This document shows positions 1-9,141 of a stretch of DNA of 64,000 nt, one piece after another. The position numbers and the translations under genes are program-made. Position 1 is the stretch's first letter; the number at the start of each line of letters is the position of its first letter. This DNA is from JAICSD01 sp963836665 (GTDB taxonomy: Bacteria; Acidobacteriota; Vicinamibacteria; Vicinamibacterales; 2-12-FULL-66-21): assembly GCA_963836665.1 (NCBI GenBank), contig CAWIKL010000001.1, positions 2,790,001 to 2,854,000 of the forward strand, in the 5' to 3' direction. Under the pieces are notes generated by a model. That model did not search any database, had not been told where the DNA came from, and saw only the letters and a list, made by a program, of their open reading frames with translations.

Positions 1-643
1 CGGGCACGAGGATCAGGTCCGAGATGCCCTGGATCGCCTGCCGCAGCACGTCATCGGCCGTCACGAACGCGTCGTTCAGCGAGGTCGTGCGCGCGATCGT
101 GGCGAGCAGCCGCTCGTTGGGAATGGTGATCACGGTGTCGACGCAGTCGCGCAGTTCCTCGAGCCCTCGCTCGGCCTGGGTCTGCCGCTTCCTCCCTTCG
201 AACTTGAACGGCTTGGTCACCACCGCGATGGTCAACGCGCCCAGCTCGCTGGCCAGGCTGGCGATGACTGGCGCGGCGCCGGTCCCGGTGCCGCCACCGA
301 GGCCGGTGGTGACAAACACCATGTCGGCCCCGTCGAGCGCCTCGATCAGCTTGTCGGTGTCCTCGAGCGCCGCCTGGCGCCCGACGTTTGGATCGGCGCC
401 AGCGCCGAGCCCCTTGGTCAGCTTGCCGCCAATCTGGATCTTGTTCGGCGCCGAGTTCAACTTCAGCGCCTGCAGGTCGGTGTTGGCGATGATGAACTCG
501 ACGCCGTCGAGCCCGGCCTGCACCATGCGGTTGACGGCATTGCTGCCGCCGCCGCCGACGCCCACCACCTTGATGCGGGCGCCCGTGCGTCCCTCCTCTT
601 CGAGCTTCAGCCGCAACGCGTTGTCGACCATCCGGACCTCCAT
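1..643 (-). CDS. ftsZ: Cell division protein FtsZ (C-terminus beyond window)
   Basis: Tubulin-like GTPase that polymerises into the cytokinetic ring on the inner face of the membrane. The first 214 residues are visible and the window edge cuts the rest. After a short N-terminal extension comes the nucleotide-binding glycine loop (VGVGGGGSNAVNRM, about residues 27-40) and the tubulin signature GGGTGTG at about 116-122, followed by VTKPF. The ATG shares one base with the ftsA stop (TGATG at 641-645), so translation is probably coupled. It is the last visible gene of the dcw cluster, the usual position directly after ftsA. The identity is secure; the length and the C-terminal FtsA-binding tail cannot be seen. 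Confidence 0.97.
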   Translation of the reverse strand, partial: MEVRMVDNALRLKLEEEGRTGARIKVVGVGGGGSNAVNRMVQAGLDGVEFIIANTDLQALKLNSAPNKIQIGGKLTKGLGAGADPNVGRQAALEDTDKLIEALDGADMVFVTTGLGGGTGTGAAPVIASLASELGALTIAVVTKPFKFEGRKRQTQAERGLEELRDCVDTVITIPNERLLATIARTTSLNDAFVTADDVLRQAIQGISDLILVP

Positions 644-1878
644 CAGAAGAACTCCTTGAACAAGCCGCGCAGCCGCCCGGCCACGCGTCCGAAAGCGCCG
701 GCCCCGACCGGGCGCGCCACTTCTCCGACATGATTCCGGTGCGCGTACATCACCAGGCCGACCGCAGTGGCAAACGCCGGGTTGTTGACGTGATCGGCAA
801 GCCCGCCGACGCCGGCGGGTACGCCGCGGCGGATCGGCAAGTCGAAGATCTGTTCGGCGATCTCGGCCATCCCGTCGAGCATGGCGCCGCCACCGGTCAG
901 CACGATCCCCGAGTTGAGCGATTTCTCGAAGCCGGCCTTGCGGATTTCGTCCCACAACAGGTGGAAGATCTCCTCGGCGCGCGGCTGCAGGATTTCCGAG
1001 AGGATGCGCCGCGCCATGACCCGCGGCTTGCGCCCGCCGACGCTCGGCACGTCCATCGTCTCGTCCTCGTCGACCATCGCCGACAGCGCGCAGCCGCAGC
1101 GCCGCTTGATCTTTTCTGCGTCCGGGATCGGCGTGCGCAGGCCGACGGCGATGTCGTTGGTGAAGTGGTCGCCGCCGATGGCGACGACCCCGGTGTGCCA
1201 GATGCTGCCGCGCTCGAAGATGGCGAAGTCGGTGGTGCCGCCGCCGATGTCGACGATGGCCACGCCGAGCTGTTTTTCATCATCGGTCAGCACCGCTTCG
1301 CTGGCGGCGAGTTGCTCGAGCACGGTGTCGAGCACCGCGACCCCGGCGCGGTTGACGCAGGCGACGATGTTCTGTGTCGACGACGCGCTGCCGGTGACGA
1401 TGTGGACGTTCACCTCGAGGCGGGTCCCGGTCATGCCGACCGGCGCGCCGATGCCATCCTGCTCGTCGACGACAAAATCCTGTGGCAGTACGTGCAGGAT
1501 CTCGCGGCCGCTCGGCAACGCCACCGCCTTGGCGGCGTCGATGGCGCGGCGCACGTCCTCGCGAGTGATCTCGCGGTTCTTACCGGCGACGGCGACCACA
1601 CCGCGGCTGTTGAAGGCCTTGACGTGCGCTCCCGACAGGCCGAGGTGCACCGAGTCAATCTCGACGCCAGCGGTCAGCTCCGCCTCGTCGATCGCCTTCT
1701 TGATCGACTCCACCGCCGCCTCGAGGTTGACGACGACGCCGCGGCGGATGCCCTTCGAGTCGGCCAGGCCGAGGCCGATGATGTCCAGGCCGCCGTCGTC
1801 GGTCATCTCGCCGACGATGGCGGCGATCTTCGCCGTGCCGACGTCGAGCCCGACCAGATACCGTTCCTTCCGAGCCAC
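643..1878 (-). CDS. ftsA: Cell division protein FtsA
   Basis: Actin-like ATPase that anchors FtsZ filaments to the membrane and recruits later divisome proteins. At 411 residues it has the usual family length. It opens with the phosphate-binding strand YLVGLDVGTAKIAAIVGE and has a second phosphate motif, VDIGGGTTDFAIF, near residue 210. The last 15 residues (GRVAGRLRGLFKEFF) form a basic and hydrophobic helix typical of the FtsA membrane-targeting tail. The start is GTG (1878), preceded by a GGAGAA ribosome-binding site. It lies 37 bp after ftsQ and overlaps the ftsZ start by one base. Confidence is high. Confidence 0.97.
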   Translation of the reverse strand: MARKERYLVGLDVGTAKIAAIVGEMTDDGGLDIIGLGLADSKGIRRGVVVNLEAAVESIKKAIDEAELTAGVEIDSVHLGLSGAHVKAFNSRGVVAVAGKNREITREDVRRAIDAAKAVALPSGREILHVLPQDFVVDEQDGIGAPVGMTGTRLEVNVHIVTGSASSTQNIVACVNRAGVAVLDTVLEQLAASEAVLTDDEKQLGVAIVDIGGGTTDFAIFERGSIWHTGVVAIGGDHFTNDIAVGLRTPIPDAEKIKRRCGCALSAMVDEDETMDVPSVGGRKPRVMARRILSEILQPRAEEIFHLLWDEIRKAGFEKSLNSGIVLTGGGAMLDGMAEIAEQIFDLPIRRGVPAGVGGLADHVNNPAFATAVGLVMYAHRNHVGEVARPVGAGAFGRVAGRLRGLFKEFF

Positions 1879-1915
1879 GGGTTCTCCCTTCCTTCAGTTG
1901 CCGGGTCGGCCCGGC

Positions 1916-2738
1916 CTACTTCTTCCCGGTCGGGCGGACATACACCCGTTCGTCGAACCGCAGGTCGACGTAATCGATGTCGGGGACGCGCTGGTGCAGC
2001 GCCGGCGCCAGATCCACGTACGACTGCACCCGCTCGAGGAACTTGTCTTCGCCAAGGTGCAGCAGCGCCACGTCCTGGTCGAGCATGACGACGGCGTCGT
2101 GCGCGTCGCGGACGTCGATCTGCGATACGCGTTGCGCCAGCTCCTTGCGCAGCGCCAGCGCGTCGATCACACGCGCAGCGAGCTCGGCGCGCGTCTCGTC
2201 GATCGTCGGCTGGCCGCTGCCCGGCGAGCGGACCAGGCCGTCGATGATCGGCAGATCGAACTCCGGGTACCTGCGGCCCGAACTCGTCGATCAGCGTGCC
2301 GTGCGCATCGACCAGGTAGAGCGTGCTGCCGAGACGGCACAGGCCCATCGGCCGGCGTTCCGAGACGAACACTTCCACCGTCGACGGCAGCACTCGCCGC
2401 AACGCCGCATCGGCGACCCAGGGGGACTCCATCAGCCGGCGCCGGTAACCCGGTAGATCGGCGGCGAGGATGTTGGCGCCGCGCAGCCCGTCGACGATCG
2501 CCGCCACCTCGCCACTCGACAGCCGCACGTTGCCGTGCACGCTGATCTTTCTGACCTGCAGGCCGGCCGCGTGCAGCACCAGCGCGCTGCCGCGATAGCC
2601 GGCATAGACCACCACCAGCAGGGCGACCGCAAGGCGGACAGCGCGCCAGGTGCGCCGGACCGGCCACCCGCCGCGGCGCGAGCCCGGCCGCACCCTGGCG
2701 CGGCGGAAATTCTTTTCGGCCGGCGCCTTAACCCCCAT
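1916..2738 (-). CDS. ftsQ: Cell division protein FtsQ, interrupted by a one-base frameshift
   Basis: Bitopic divisome protein linking cytoplasmic and periplasmic parts. The frame from ATG 2738 gives a basic cytoplasmic tail, one membrane span (about residues 33-52) and a POTRA domain (KISVHGNVRLSSGEV), then continues through GTLIDEFGPQ. At about 2270 the reading moves by one base: the next frame carries the family-like continuation YPEFDLPIIDGL and runs to the stop at 1916. Removing one C from the plus-strand sequence GTACC at 2267-2271 restores a protein of about 273 residues, a normal FtsQ length. The start overlaps the murC stop by 11 bp. Because FtsQ is normally needed for division, a sequencing or assembly error is more likely than a true pseudogene, but this is inference. 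Confidence 0.85.
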
Positions 2739-4158
2739 TCGCGCTCTCCGCTGCGGCCTTCGGCGTGCCCTCGCCGACGCCCAGCGCCTCGAGAATGCGG
2801 TCCGGCATCGTGCCGATCGAGCCGGCACCCAGCGTGATCACCAAGTCGTTCGGCCGCGCGATCTCCGCCACCGCGCCCGGTAGATCGTCGAGCGACTTGA
2901 CCAGGCTGACCGGCCGTCCCGTCCGCCGCACTTCGGCCTCCATCGCCTCGGCGGTCACCCCGGGAAGCGGCGCTTCGCCGGCGGCGTAGATGTCGGTCAG
3001 GACGATTTCGTCGGCGGCGCCCAGCGCCGTGCCGAACTCGCGGAGCAGGTCGCGAGTGCGCGTGTAGCGGTGCGGCTGAAAAACGACGACCACGCGGCGG
3101 TCGAGGCCGGCGCGCGCCGCGGCAATCACCGCGGCAATCTCGGTGGGGTGGTGGCCGTAGTCGTCGACAACCATCACGCTACGCGCTTCGCCGCGCAGCT
3201 CGAAGCGGCGTTCGGCGCCGCGGAAGTCATCGAACCCGGCCGCGATCTGCGCAAACGGGATCCCGACCTCGAGGCCGACGGCGACCGCGGCCAGCGCGTT
3301 GAGCAGGTTGTGCCGCCCGGGCACGCGCAGCCGCAGCGCGCCAAGCTCGCGCTCGTCCCCCTCGCGCGTCCGGCAGGCGACGCGGCAGCGCGCGCCGAAC
3401 GCTTCGAGCGCCATGCCCGCCCCGGTCACGGCCGCGCCGCGTCCCTCGAATCCGTAGGTGATCACGCGCCGTGTCATCCGCGGCAGCAACGCGCGCACAC
3501 CGTCGTCGTCGACGCACGCCACCACCGCACCGTAGAACGGCACTTTGTTGGCGAAGTCGACAAACGCCTGCTGCAGCGCGTCCCAGCTGCCGTAGCTTTC
3601 CATGTGCTCGTGATCGATGTTGGTCAGCACGGCGATCGACGGCGAGAGCTTGAGGAACGACCGATCGCTCTCGTCCGCCTCGACCACCATGTAGTCCCCC
3701 TTGCCCAGGCGCGCGTTGCTGCCGAAAGCGCTGAGGCGGCCGCCGATCACCGCGGTCGGATCAAGTCCGGCACGCTCCAGCACCAGCGCCACCATCGACG
3801 TCGTGGTCGTCTTGCCATGCGCGCCGGCGATGGCGATGCCGTCGCGCAGCCGCATCAGCTCGGCGAGCATCTCGGCGCGCGGGATCACCGGGATGCCGCG
3901 CCGGGTCGCTTCGTCCACCTCGGGGTTGCCCGGGCGGATCGCCGACGACACGACCACGACGTCGGCGGCGCCAATGTGCGCGGCGGCGTGCCCGCGGGCG
4001 ATGCGGACGCCGAGCCGCGCCAGGCGCTCGGTAATCGCCGACGCCTTGGCGTCGGATCCACTAACCTCGTAGCCGAGGTTGGCCAGCAGCTCGGCGATGC
4101 CGCTCATGCCGATGCCGCCGATGCCGACGAAGTGAATCCGGCGCGTGCGCCCTAGCAT
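2728..4158 (-). CDS. murC: UDP-N-acetylmuramate--L-alanine ligase MurC
   Basis: Cytoplasmic ATP-dependent ligase adding L-alanine to UDP-MurNAc, the first peptide-forming step of peptidoglycan synthesis. Its 476 residues match the family. The N-terminal Rossmann region has HFVGIGGIGMSGIAELL; the ATP-binding loop GAHGKTTTT sits at 112-120; the central region has EADESDRSF and TNIDHEHME; and DDYGHHPTEI lies in the C-terminal domain. The ATG overlaps the murG stop by 7 bp and the stop overlaps the ftsQ start by 11 bp. In many bacteria murB and ddl follow murC; here ftsQ follows directly. Confidence 0.98.
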   Translation of the reverse strand: MLGRTRRIHFVGIGGIGMSGIAELLANLGYEVSGSDAKASAITERLARLGVRIARGHAAAHIGAADVVVVSSAIRPGNPEVDEATRRGIPVIPRAEMLAELMRLRDGIAIAGAHGKTTTTSMVALVLERAGLDPTAVIGGRLSAFGSNARLGKGDYMVVEADESDRSFLKLSPSIAVLTNIDHEHMESYGSWDALQQAFVDFANKVPFYGAVVACVDDDGVRALLPRMTRRVITYGFEGRGAAVTGAGMALEAFGARCRVACRTREGDERELGALRLRVPGRHNLLNALAAVAVGLEVGIPFAQIAAGFDDFRGAERRFELRGEARSVMVVDDYGHHPTEIAAVIAAARAGLDRRVVVVFQPHRYTRTRDLLREFGTALGAADEIVLTDIYAAGEAPLPGVTAEAMEAEVRRTGRPVSLVKSLDDLPGAVAEIARPNDLVITLGAGSIGTMPDRILEALGVGEGTPKAAAESANGG

Positions 4159-5258
4159 TGCGCCAGCTCCAGCGCACGATCGACGATCACACGCGCCGCG
4201 TCGGGGCGCGCGAAGACGCGGGCGGCGGCGGCGATCCGCGCCCGCCGCGCCGGATCGCGCGTCAGTGCCAGCAGCCGCTCCGCCAGCACCGCGCCGGTCA
4301 ATGCCTGCTGTTCGACGAGCTCGGCGGCGCCGGCGCGCGCCAGCACCTCGGCGTTCTTCTTCTGGTGATTGTCGGTGGCGGTCGGCAGCGGGATCAGAAT
4401 CGCCGCGCGTCCCGCCGCCGTCAGCTCCGCGATCGTCGTCGCGCCGGCGCGGGACACGATCACGTCGGCCTGGTTCATTTCCCGGTCCATGGCGTAGAGG
4501 AACGGTTCAACCCTGGCCGGCAGCCCCGCGGCCCGATAGGCGTTGCGGACCAGTTCCACATCGCGCTCTCCTGTCTGATGCGTGAGGTCCACGCCGCCAT
4601 CGGCTGCCAGCCGCGGCGCCGCCTCCACCATGGCCACGTTGATCGCGTGCGCGCCCTGGGAGCCGCCAAAGATCAGGACCCGTGCGCGACCCGCGCGCTT
4701 CCCGTCTCCCGCTGCCCCGTCCGTCTTCCCGACTTCGGTCTGGAAGAATTCACTTCGTACCGGGTTGCCTGCGACAAATCCCCTCCTGCCAAAGAAGGAC
4801 ACCGTCGAATCGAACGTCACCGCCGCCGCACTGACCACTCGCGAGAGCAGCCGGTTGGTCAACCCCGGCACGGCGTTCTGCTCGGCGAGCAGCGTCGGGA
4901 TGCGCCGGAGCGCGGCCAGGAGAACGACCGGACCGGAGCTGTAGCCGCCGACGCCGATCACCAGCTGCGGCCGCCGCCGCGAGAGAATCCGCCACGCGTC
5001 CATGAAACTGATTGGCAGCAGCGCCAGGCCGCGCAGCAGCGCCGCCCCCGAGCGGCCTTTCAGTCCCGTGCTGCGCAGCAGGTCGAGCTCGAACCCTTCC
5101 CTCGGCACGACCTTCGACTCGAGGCCGCGCGCCGTGCCGGCGAACGTCACGGAGGCGCCGGGCTTGCGCGCCAGCAACTCGCGCGCGATGGCGATGCCCG
5201 GATAGAGGTGACCGCCGGTCCCCCCGCCGGCAATCACGACGCGGCAGTCTCCGCTCAT
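4152..5258 (-). CDS. murG: UDP-GlcNAc:undecaprenyl-PP-MurNAc-pentapeptide GlcNAc transferase MurG
   Basis: GT28 transferase making lipid II from lipid I at the cytoplasmic face of the membrane. The start is ATG 5258, forming an ATGA overlap with the ftsW stop, and gives 368 residues; a longer reading frame upstream lies in ftsW sequence. Motifs are the N-terminal glycine loop AGGGTGGHLYPG (about 10-21), GGYSSGP, AEQNAVPG, GGSQGAHAIN and the donor-site SRAGATTIAEL, in family order. It sits between ftsW and murC as in most dcw clusters. Confidence is high. Confidence 0.97.
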   Translation of the reverse strand: MSGDCRVVIAGGGTGGHLYPGIAIARELLARKPGASVTFAGTARGLESKVVPREGFELDLLRSTGLKGRSGAALLRGLALLPISFMDAWRILSRRRPQLVIGVGGYSSGPVVLLAALRRIPTLLAEQNAVPGLTNRLLSRVVSAAAVTFDSTVSFFGRRGFVAGNPVRSEFFQTEVGKTDGAAGDGKRAGRARVLIFGGSQGAHAINVAMVEAAPRLAADGGVDLTHQTGERDVELVRNAYRAAGLPARVEPFLYAMDREMNQADVIVSRAGATTIAELTAAGRAAILIPLPTATDNHQKKNAEVLARAGAAELVEQQALTGAVLAERLLALTRDPARRARIAAAARVFARPDAARVIVDRALELAQC

Positions 5259-6415
5259 GCATCCGCCGTGGCAGGAGTGCCGGGCAGTGGCTCGAGCACG
5301 GTGGTAACGACATGCGACGCCGACGCATGCTGCGACACGTTGAGCAGGATGCCCATCGCGATCAGGCTGACGAGCAGGGACGAGCCGCCGAAGCTGACGA
5401 ACGGCAGCGGGATGCCCTTGGTCGGCAGCAGGCCGAGCGTCACGCTGATGTTGAAGAACGCCTGCACGGTGATCATCGCGGTGATGCCGAGCGCGACGAA
5501 GGCGCCGAAGCGATCGGGGGCGCGGACGGCCGTGCGCAGGCCGCGCCAGGCGATGACGCAGAAGCAGATCAGGATCACCGTCGCTCCGGTCAGCCCGAGC
5601 TCTTCGCCGATGACCGAGTAGATGAAGTCGGTGTGCGGGTAGGGTAAGTAGAACAGCTTCTGGACGCCGTTCATCAGCCCGCGCCCGAACACCCCGCCGG
5701 TGCCGATGGCGATGAGCGACTGGATCACCTGGAAGCCGTCGCCGAGCGGGTCGTCCCACGGATTGAGGAAGACCATCATCCGGCGTCGCCGGTAGTCGGC
5801 GCTCATCAGCACCGCGTAGGCGGCCGGCAGCGCCACCAGCGCCAGCCCGAAGATGTAGCGGTAGTTGATGCCGGCGGCGAACACCATCGCGGCGACGATG
5901 AGAAGAATCGACAGCGCCGTGCCGAGATCCGGCTCGAGCATGATCAGGCCGACGATGAGGCCGACCGCGAGGCCGACTGGCAGCAGCGAATACTTCAGAT
6001 CGTCGATCCGATCCATGCGGCGCTCGAGAATCGCCGCCACGAAGAAGATGACGACCACCTTGGCGAACTCGGACGGCTGGATGCCGATCCCGGCAATGCC
6101 GAACCAGCGCCGCGCGCCGTTGATCCGCCCGCCGAACACCAGCACCGCGACCAGGGCGAAGCCGAGCATCCCCAGCGCGGTCCAGATGAACAGCGGCTGG
6201 CGATACGTGCGGTAGTCGACACGCATCACGATCGGCATCACCGCCAGCCCGACCAGCGCGAACGTGATCTGCTTGAACAGGAAGTAGGCGGGGCGCTGGT
6301 GGTACTGCTCCATCCCGATGACAGCGGAAGCGCTGTAGACCATGACGAGGCTGGCGCATACCAGCGCCAGCGTCGCCGTGAACAACAGCTTGTCCGATTT
6401 GAGTTTCCGTGCCAT
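5255..6415 (-). CDS. ftsW: Peptidoglycan glycosyltransferase FtsW (SEDS family)
   Basis: SEDS-family polymerase that extends septal glycan strands from lipid II together with FtsI. It has 386 residues with about ten hydrophobic segments. Family motifs seen are MLEPDLGTALS in the middle, IGEELGLTGA, and KGIPLPFVSFGGSS near the C-terminus. The start is ATG 6415 and the stop overlaps the murG ATG. Upstream is a 252-bp non-coding gap, the largest break in the cluster, so ftsW could have a promoter of its own. RodA is a close paralogue, but the dcw position supports FtsW. Confidence 0.96.
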   Translation of the reverse strand: MARKLKSDKLLFTATLALVCASLVMVYSASAVIGMEQYHQRPAYFLFKQITFALVGLAVMPIVMRVDYRTYRQPLFIWTALGMLGFALVAVLVFGGRINGARRWFGIAGIGIQPSEFAKVVVIFFVAAILERRMDRIDDLKYSLLPVGLAVGLIVGLIMLEPDLGTALSILLIVAAMVFAAGINYRYIFGLALVALPAAYAVLMSADYRRRRMMVFLNPWDDPLGDGFQVIQSLIAIGTGGVFGRGLMNGVQKLFYLPYPHTDFIYSVIGEELGLTGATVILICFCVIAWRGLRTAVRAPDRFGAFVALGITAMITVQAFFNISVTLGLLPTKGIPLPFVSFGGSSLLVSLIAMGILLNVSQHASASHVVTTVLEPLPGTPATADA

Positions 6416-6463
6416 ACGATCTAAAGTTCCGCCTCTTCGGGCCCGAAACTACACGGCGAGCGC

Positions 6464-6574
6464 TCAGCAGTCATCAGCCGGCCGTCGGGGGAAGACACCG
6501 ACCTCGCAGACCGGGGCAGCCTGCGTTCCCAGCGGTCAGCCCTTCTCCGCCTCGACCGGTCTGATGACTGCTGA
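6464..6574. repeat. Perfect 14-bp inverted repeat in the murD-ftsW gap
   Basis: The 252-bp gap 6416-6667 holds no convincing gene. It contains TCAGCAGTCATCAG at 6464-6477 and its exact reverse complement at 6561-6574, separated by 83 bp. A 12-bp palindrome, TTCGGGCCCGAA, lies at 6436-6447. No poly-T run follows either arm, so this is not a typical intrinsic terminator. It could be the remnant of a small palindromic element or an RNA stem within the dcw transcript. Confidence 0.55.
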
Positions 6575-6667
6575 ATCCTCGCCGTGTTCATGCTCCTCTC
6601 GTCGTCGCCAGGGGCCCCTAACGGCCCCGCTCCCGCCCTCACCGTTGCGCCGCGCACCGTTGTGTGC

Positions 6668-8056
6668 TCAGTGCGTGGATGTTCTGGTCCACTCGTCTTC
6701 GAGCCTCGCGACCTCCTGCTTGAACGTCCGTCCGCGCTCGGCGTAGTCGCGGAACATGTCAAAGCTCGAACATGCCGGCGCCAGCAGCACCGTCTCTCCC
6801 GGCGCAGCCAGGGCGAACGCGGTGCGCACCGCCGCCGCCATATCGCCGCCGGGGCGATGGACCGGAATCGTCGGCGCGAGCGCCTGTTCGACCAGCGGCG
6901 CCGATTCGCCAATCGCCACGACCGAGGCGTGCCGGTCGCGCAGCGCATCGCGGAGATCGCCGAAATCCCCTCCCTTGAACCGTCCGCCGAGGATCACGAC
7001 GAGGCCAGGCGCGAAGCTCTCGATCGCGCGCAGGGCCGACTCGACGTTGGTGGCCTTGGAATCGTTGACGAAGCGCACGCCGCCGATTTCCGCCACCGGC
7101 TGGAGCGCATGCTCGAGGCCGGTGAAGCCTTCGACCGCGCGAGTCATCGCTTCCGGTTCGACCCCGGCGATCGACGCGACCGCCGCCGCCGCGAGCACGT
7201 CGGCGAGCAGGTGGCGCCCGAGCAGTTTCACCGCCGACAAGGGCACCAGCACCTGGTCGGCGCCGCCGCGGCGGCGGCGCACAATCGCGTCGCCGGCCAC
7301 GACCACGCCGTCGGCGAGCGCACGGCCGACGGCAAACAGCAGCCGCTGCGATCGCGCGTCCTGCGCCAGCGTCTGCGACGGCTCATCGTCGGCGTTCAGC
7401 ACCGCCCAGTCCGAGGCGATCTGGCTGGCGAAGATGCGCGCTTTCGCGGCGGCGTATTCGGCGATGTCGGCGTGGCGATCGAGATGGTCCGGCGAGAAGT
7501 TGAGCAGCACCGCGATCCAGGGGTGGAAGGTCTCGGCGCTCTCGAGCTGGAAGCTGCTCGCCTCGACGACGTGTATCGTCTCGTCGGTCGACTGTTCGAC
7601 CTGCGCGCTCAGAGCGAGGCCGATGTTGCCGCCAACCAGCACGCGGTGGCCGCCCGCCTCGAGCATCTTCCCGGTCAGTGCCGTCGTGGTCGATTTCCCC
7701 TTGGTGCCGGTGATCGCGACGATCCGTCCGCGCAGCCAGCGCGAGGCCAGCTCGAGCTCCCCGATCACCCGCACGCCGGCGGCGCGCGCCTCGGCGATCG
7801 CCGCCTGGGTCGGCGGCACGCCCGGGCTCAACACGATCAGATCGGCGCCGAGCAGCGTCTCGCGGCTGTGGCCGCCCAGCTCGAGCGCGACGCCGGCCTC
7901 GCGCAATTCGGTGTCGGCATCGATCTGCGGGCGCACGTCGGTGAGCGTCACCGCCGCGCCGCGCCGCGCCAGCAGCACCGCCGCCGCGACACCACTGCGC
8001 GCCGCGCCGACGACGACGACCTTCTGGCCCGCGACGGAAAACAGCGTGGCAGTCAT
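6668..8056 (-). CDS. murD: UDP-N-acetylmuramoylalanine--D-glutamate ligase MurD
   Basis: Cytoplasmic Mur ligase adding D-glutamate to UDP-MurNAc-L-Ala. The 462 residues contain the N-terminal Rossmann motif VVVVGAARSGVAAA, the ATP loop GTKGKSTTT at about 117-125, NFSPDHLDRH in the central domain, FVNDSKATN and ILGGRFKGGDF at the start of the C-terminal domain. The start forms an ATGA overlap with the mraY stop. Downstream is the 252-bp gap before ftsW. Confidence is high. Confidence 0.98.
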   Translation of the reverse strand: MTATLFSVAGQKVVVVGAARSGVAAAVLLARRGAAVTLTDVRPQIDADTELREAGVALELGGHSRETLLGADLIVLSPGVPPTQAAIAEARAAGVRVIGELELASRWLRGRIVAITGTKGKSTTTALTGKMLEAGGHRVLVGGNIGLALSAQVEQSTDETIHVVEASSFQLESAETFHPWIAVLLNFSPDHLDRHADIAEYAAAKARIFASQIASDWAVLNADDEPSQTLAQDARSQRLLFAVGRALADGVVVAGDAIVRRRRGGADQVLVPLSAVKLLGRHLLADVLAAAAVASIAGVEPEAMTRAVEGFTGLEHALQPVAEIGGVRFVNDSKATNVESALRAIESFAPGLVVILGGRFKGGDFGDLRDALRDRHASVVAIGESAPLVEQALAPTIPVHRPGGDMAAAVRTAFALAAPGETVLLAPACSSFDMFRDYAERGRTFKQEVARLEDEWTRTSTH

Positions 8057-9141
8057 CGCAGCTTGAGCGTGGTCAGGCTGAACAGCGCGAAGACGATCGC
8101 GGCGATGACGAAGCGCGCGATTACCTTCGGCTCGCTCCAGCCGATCAGTTCGAAATGGTGGTGCAGCGGGGCCATGCGGAAGACCCGCTTGCCGGTGAGC
8201 TTGAACGACGCCACCTGGATGACGACCGAAGCGGCCTCGAGCACGAAGATGCCGCCGACGATGACGAGAACGAATTCCTGCTTAATCAGCAGCGCGACGG
8301 TGCCGAGCGCACCGCCGAGCGCGAGCGAGCCGACGTCCCCCATGAAGATGTCGGCGGGATACGAGTTGTACCAGAGGAAGCCCAGGCTGGCGCCGACCAG
8401 CGCGCCGCAGAAGATCGTCAGCTCGCCGATCAGCGGCGATACCGTCGGCAGCTGCAGGTACTCGGCAAAGACACGGTGTCCGCTGACATAGGCCAGCGCG
8501 GTCAGCGCCGCGGCCGCCACGCCGAAGACGCTGATGGCCAGGCCGTCGAGGCCGTCGGTCAGGTTGACCGCGTTGGTCCAGCTGACGCAGACGAACATCG
8601 CAAACAGCACGTAGGTCCAGCCGAGATCCGGGATCCAGCGCTTGAAGAATGGGAAGACGAGATGCGTGTTGTAGAGATCGACGCGGGTCAGAGCGAGCAG
8701 CGCCAGGCCGACGCCGGTGGCGATGACGATCTGCCACAGCATCTTGTAGCGCGGCCACAGCCCGTGGTGCGACCGGCGGACGATCTTCAGGTAGTCATCG
8801 GCGAAACCGACCGCGCCGAAGGCGCTGGTCGCGATCACCGCGATCCAGATATTAGGGTTGGTCAGGTTCGCCCAGAGCAGCGTCGGAATCAGCGCCGCGG
8901 CCAGGATCAGCAGGCCGCCCATCGTCGGCGTACCGGCCTTGGCGCGGTGGGTCTGCGGCCCGTCCTGACGGATCACCTGCCCGATCTGGAAGTCGCGCAG
9001 GCGGCGGATCATGATCGGCCCGAGCACGATGCTGAGCAGCAGCGCCGTCACGCTCGCGCCTGCCGTGCGGAACGTGATGTAGCGGAAGACATTGAGCGCG
9101 GGCGCGGCGCCATGGAGCGGGTAGAGAAGGTGGTAGAGCAT
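8053..9141 (-). CDS. mraY: Phospho-N-acetylmuramoyl-pentapeptide transferase MraY
   Basis: Polytopic membrane enzyme that transfers phospho-MurNAc-pentapeptide to undecaprenyl phosphate, making lipid I. From ATG 9141 it has 362 residues and about ten membrane spans. Diagnostic motifs are KAGTPTMGG, FADDYLK, NAVNLTDGLDGLA, FMGDVGSLALGG and the histidine loop APLHHHFEL. The ATG shares one base with the murF stop (TGATG), and the stop overlaps the murD ATG. Sequence in the same frame upstream of 9141 belongs to murF and is not part of this protein. Confidence 0.98.
   Translation of the reverse strand: MLYHLLYPLHGAAPALNVFRYITFRTAGASVTALLLSIVLGPIMIRRLRDFQIGQVIRQDGPQTHRAKAGTPTMGGLLILAAALIPTLLWANLTNPNIWIAVIATSAFGAVGFADDYLKIVRRSHHGLWPRYKMLWQIVIATGVGLALLALTRVDLYNTHLVFPFFKRWIPDLGWTYVLFAMFVCVSWTNAVNLTDGLDGLAISVFGVAAAALTALAYVSGHRVFAEYLQLPTVSPLIGELTIFCGALVGASLGFLWYNSYPADIFMGDVGSLALGGALGTVALLIKQEFVLVIVGGIFVLEAASVVIQVASFKLTGKRVFRMAPLHHHFELIGWSEPKVIARFVIAAIVFALFSLTTLKLR

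Noticed and set aside
730..2545. Long plus-strand frames over ftsA and ftsQ
   Set aside because: Biased composition and no family motif; the opposite strand encodes clear FtsA and FtsQ.
3070..4155. 361-codon plus-strand frame over murC
   Set aside because: Shadow of murC with no recognisable motif; murC has all ligase motifs on the minus strand.
6584..8491. 635-codon plus-strand frame across murD and mraY
   Set aside because: Antisense to two genes with intact catalytic motifs; no domain of its own.
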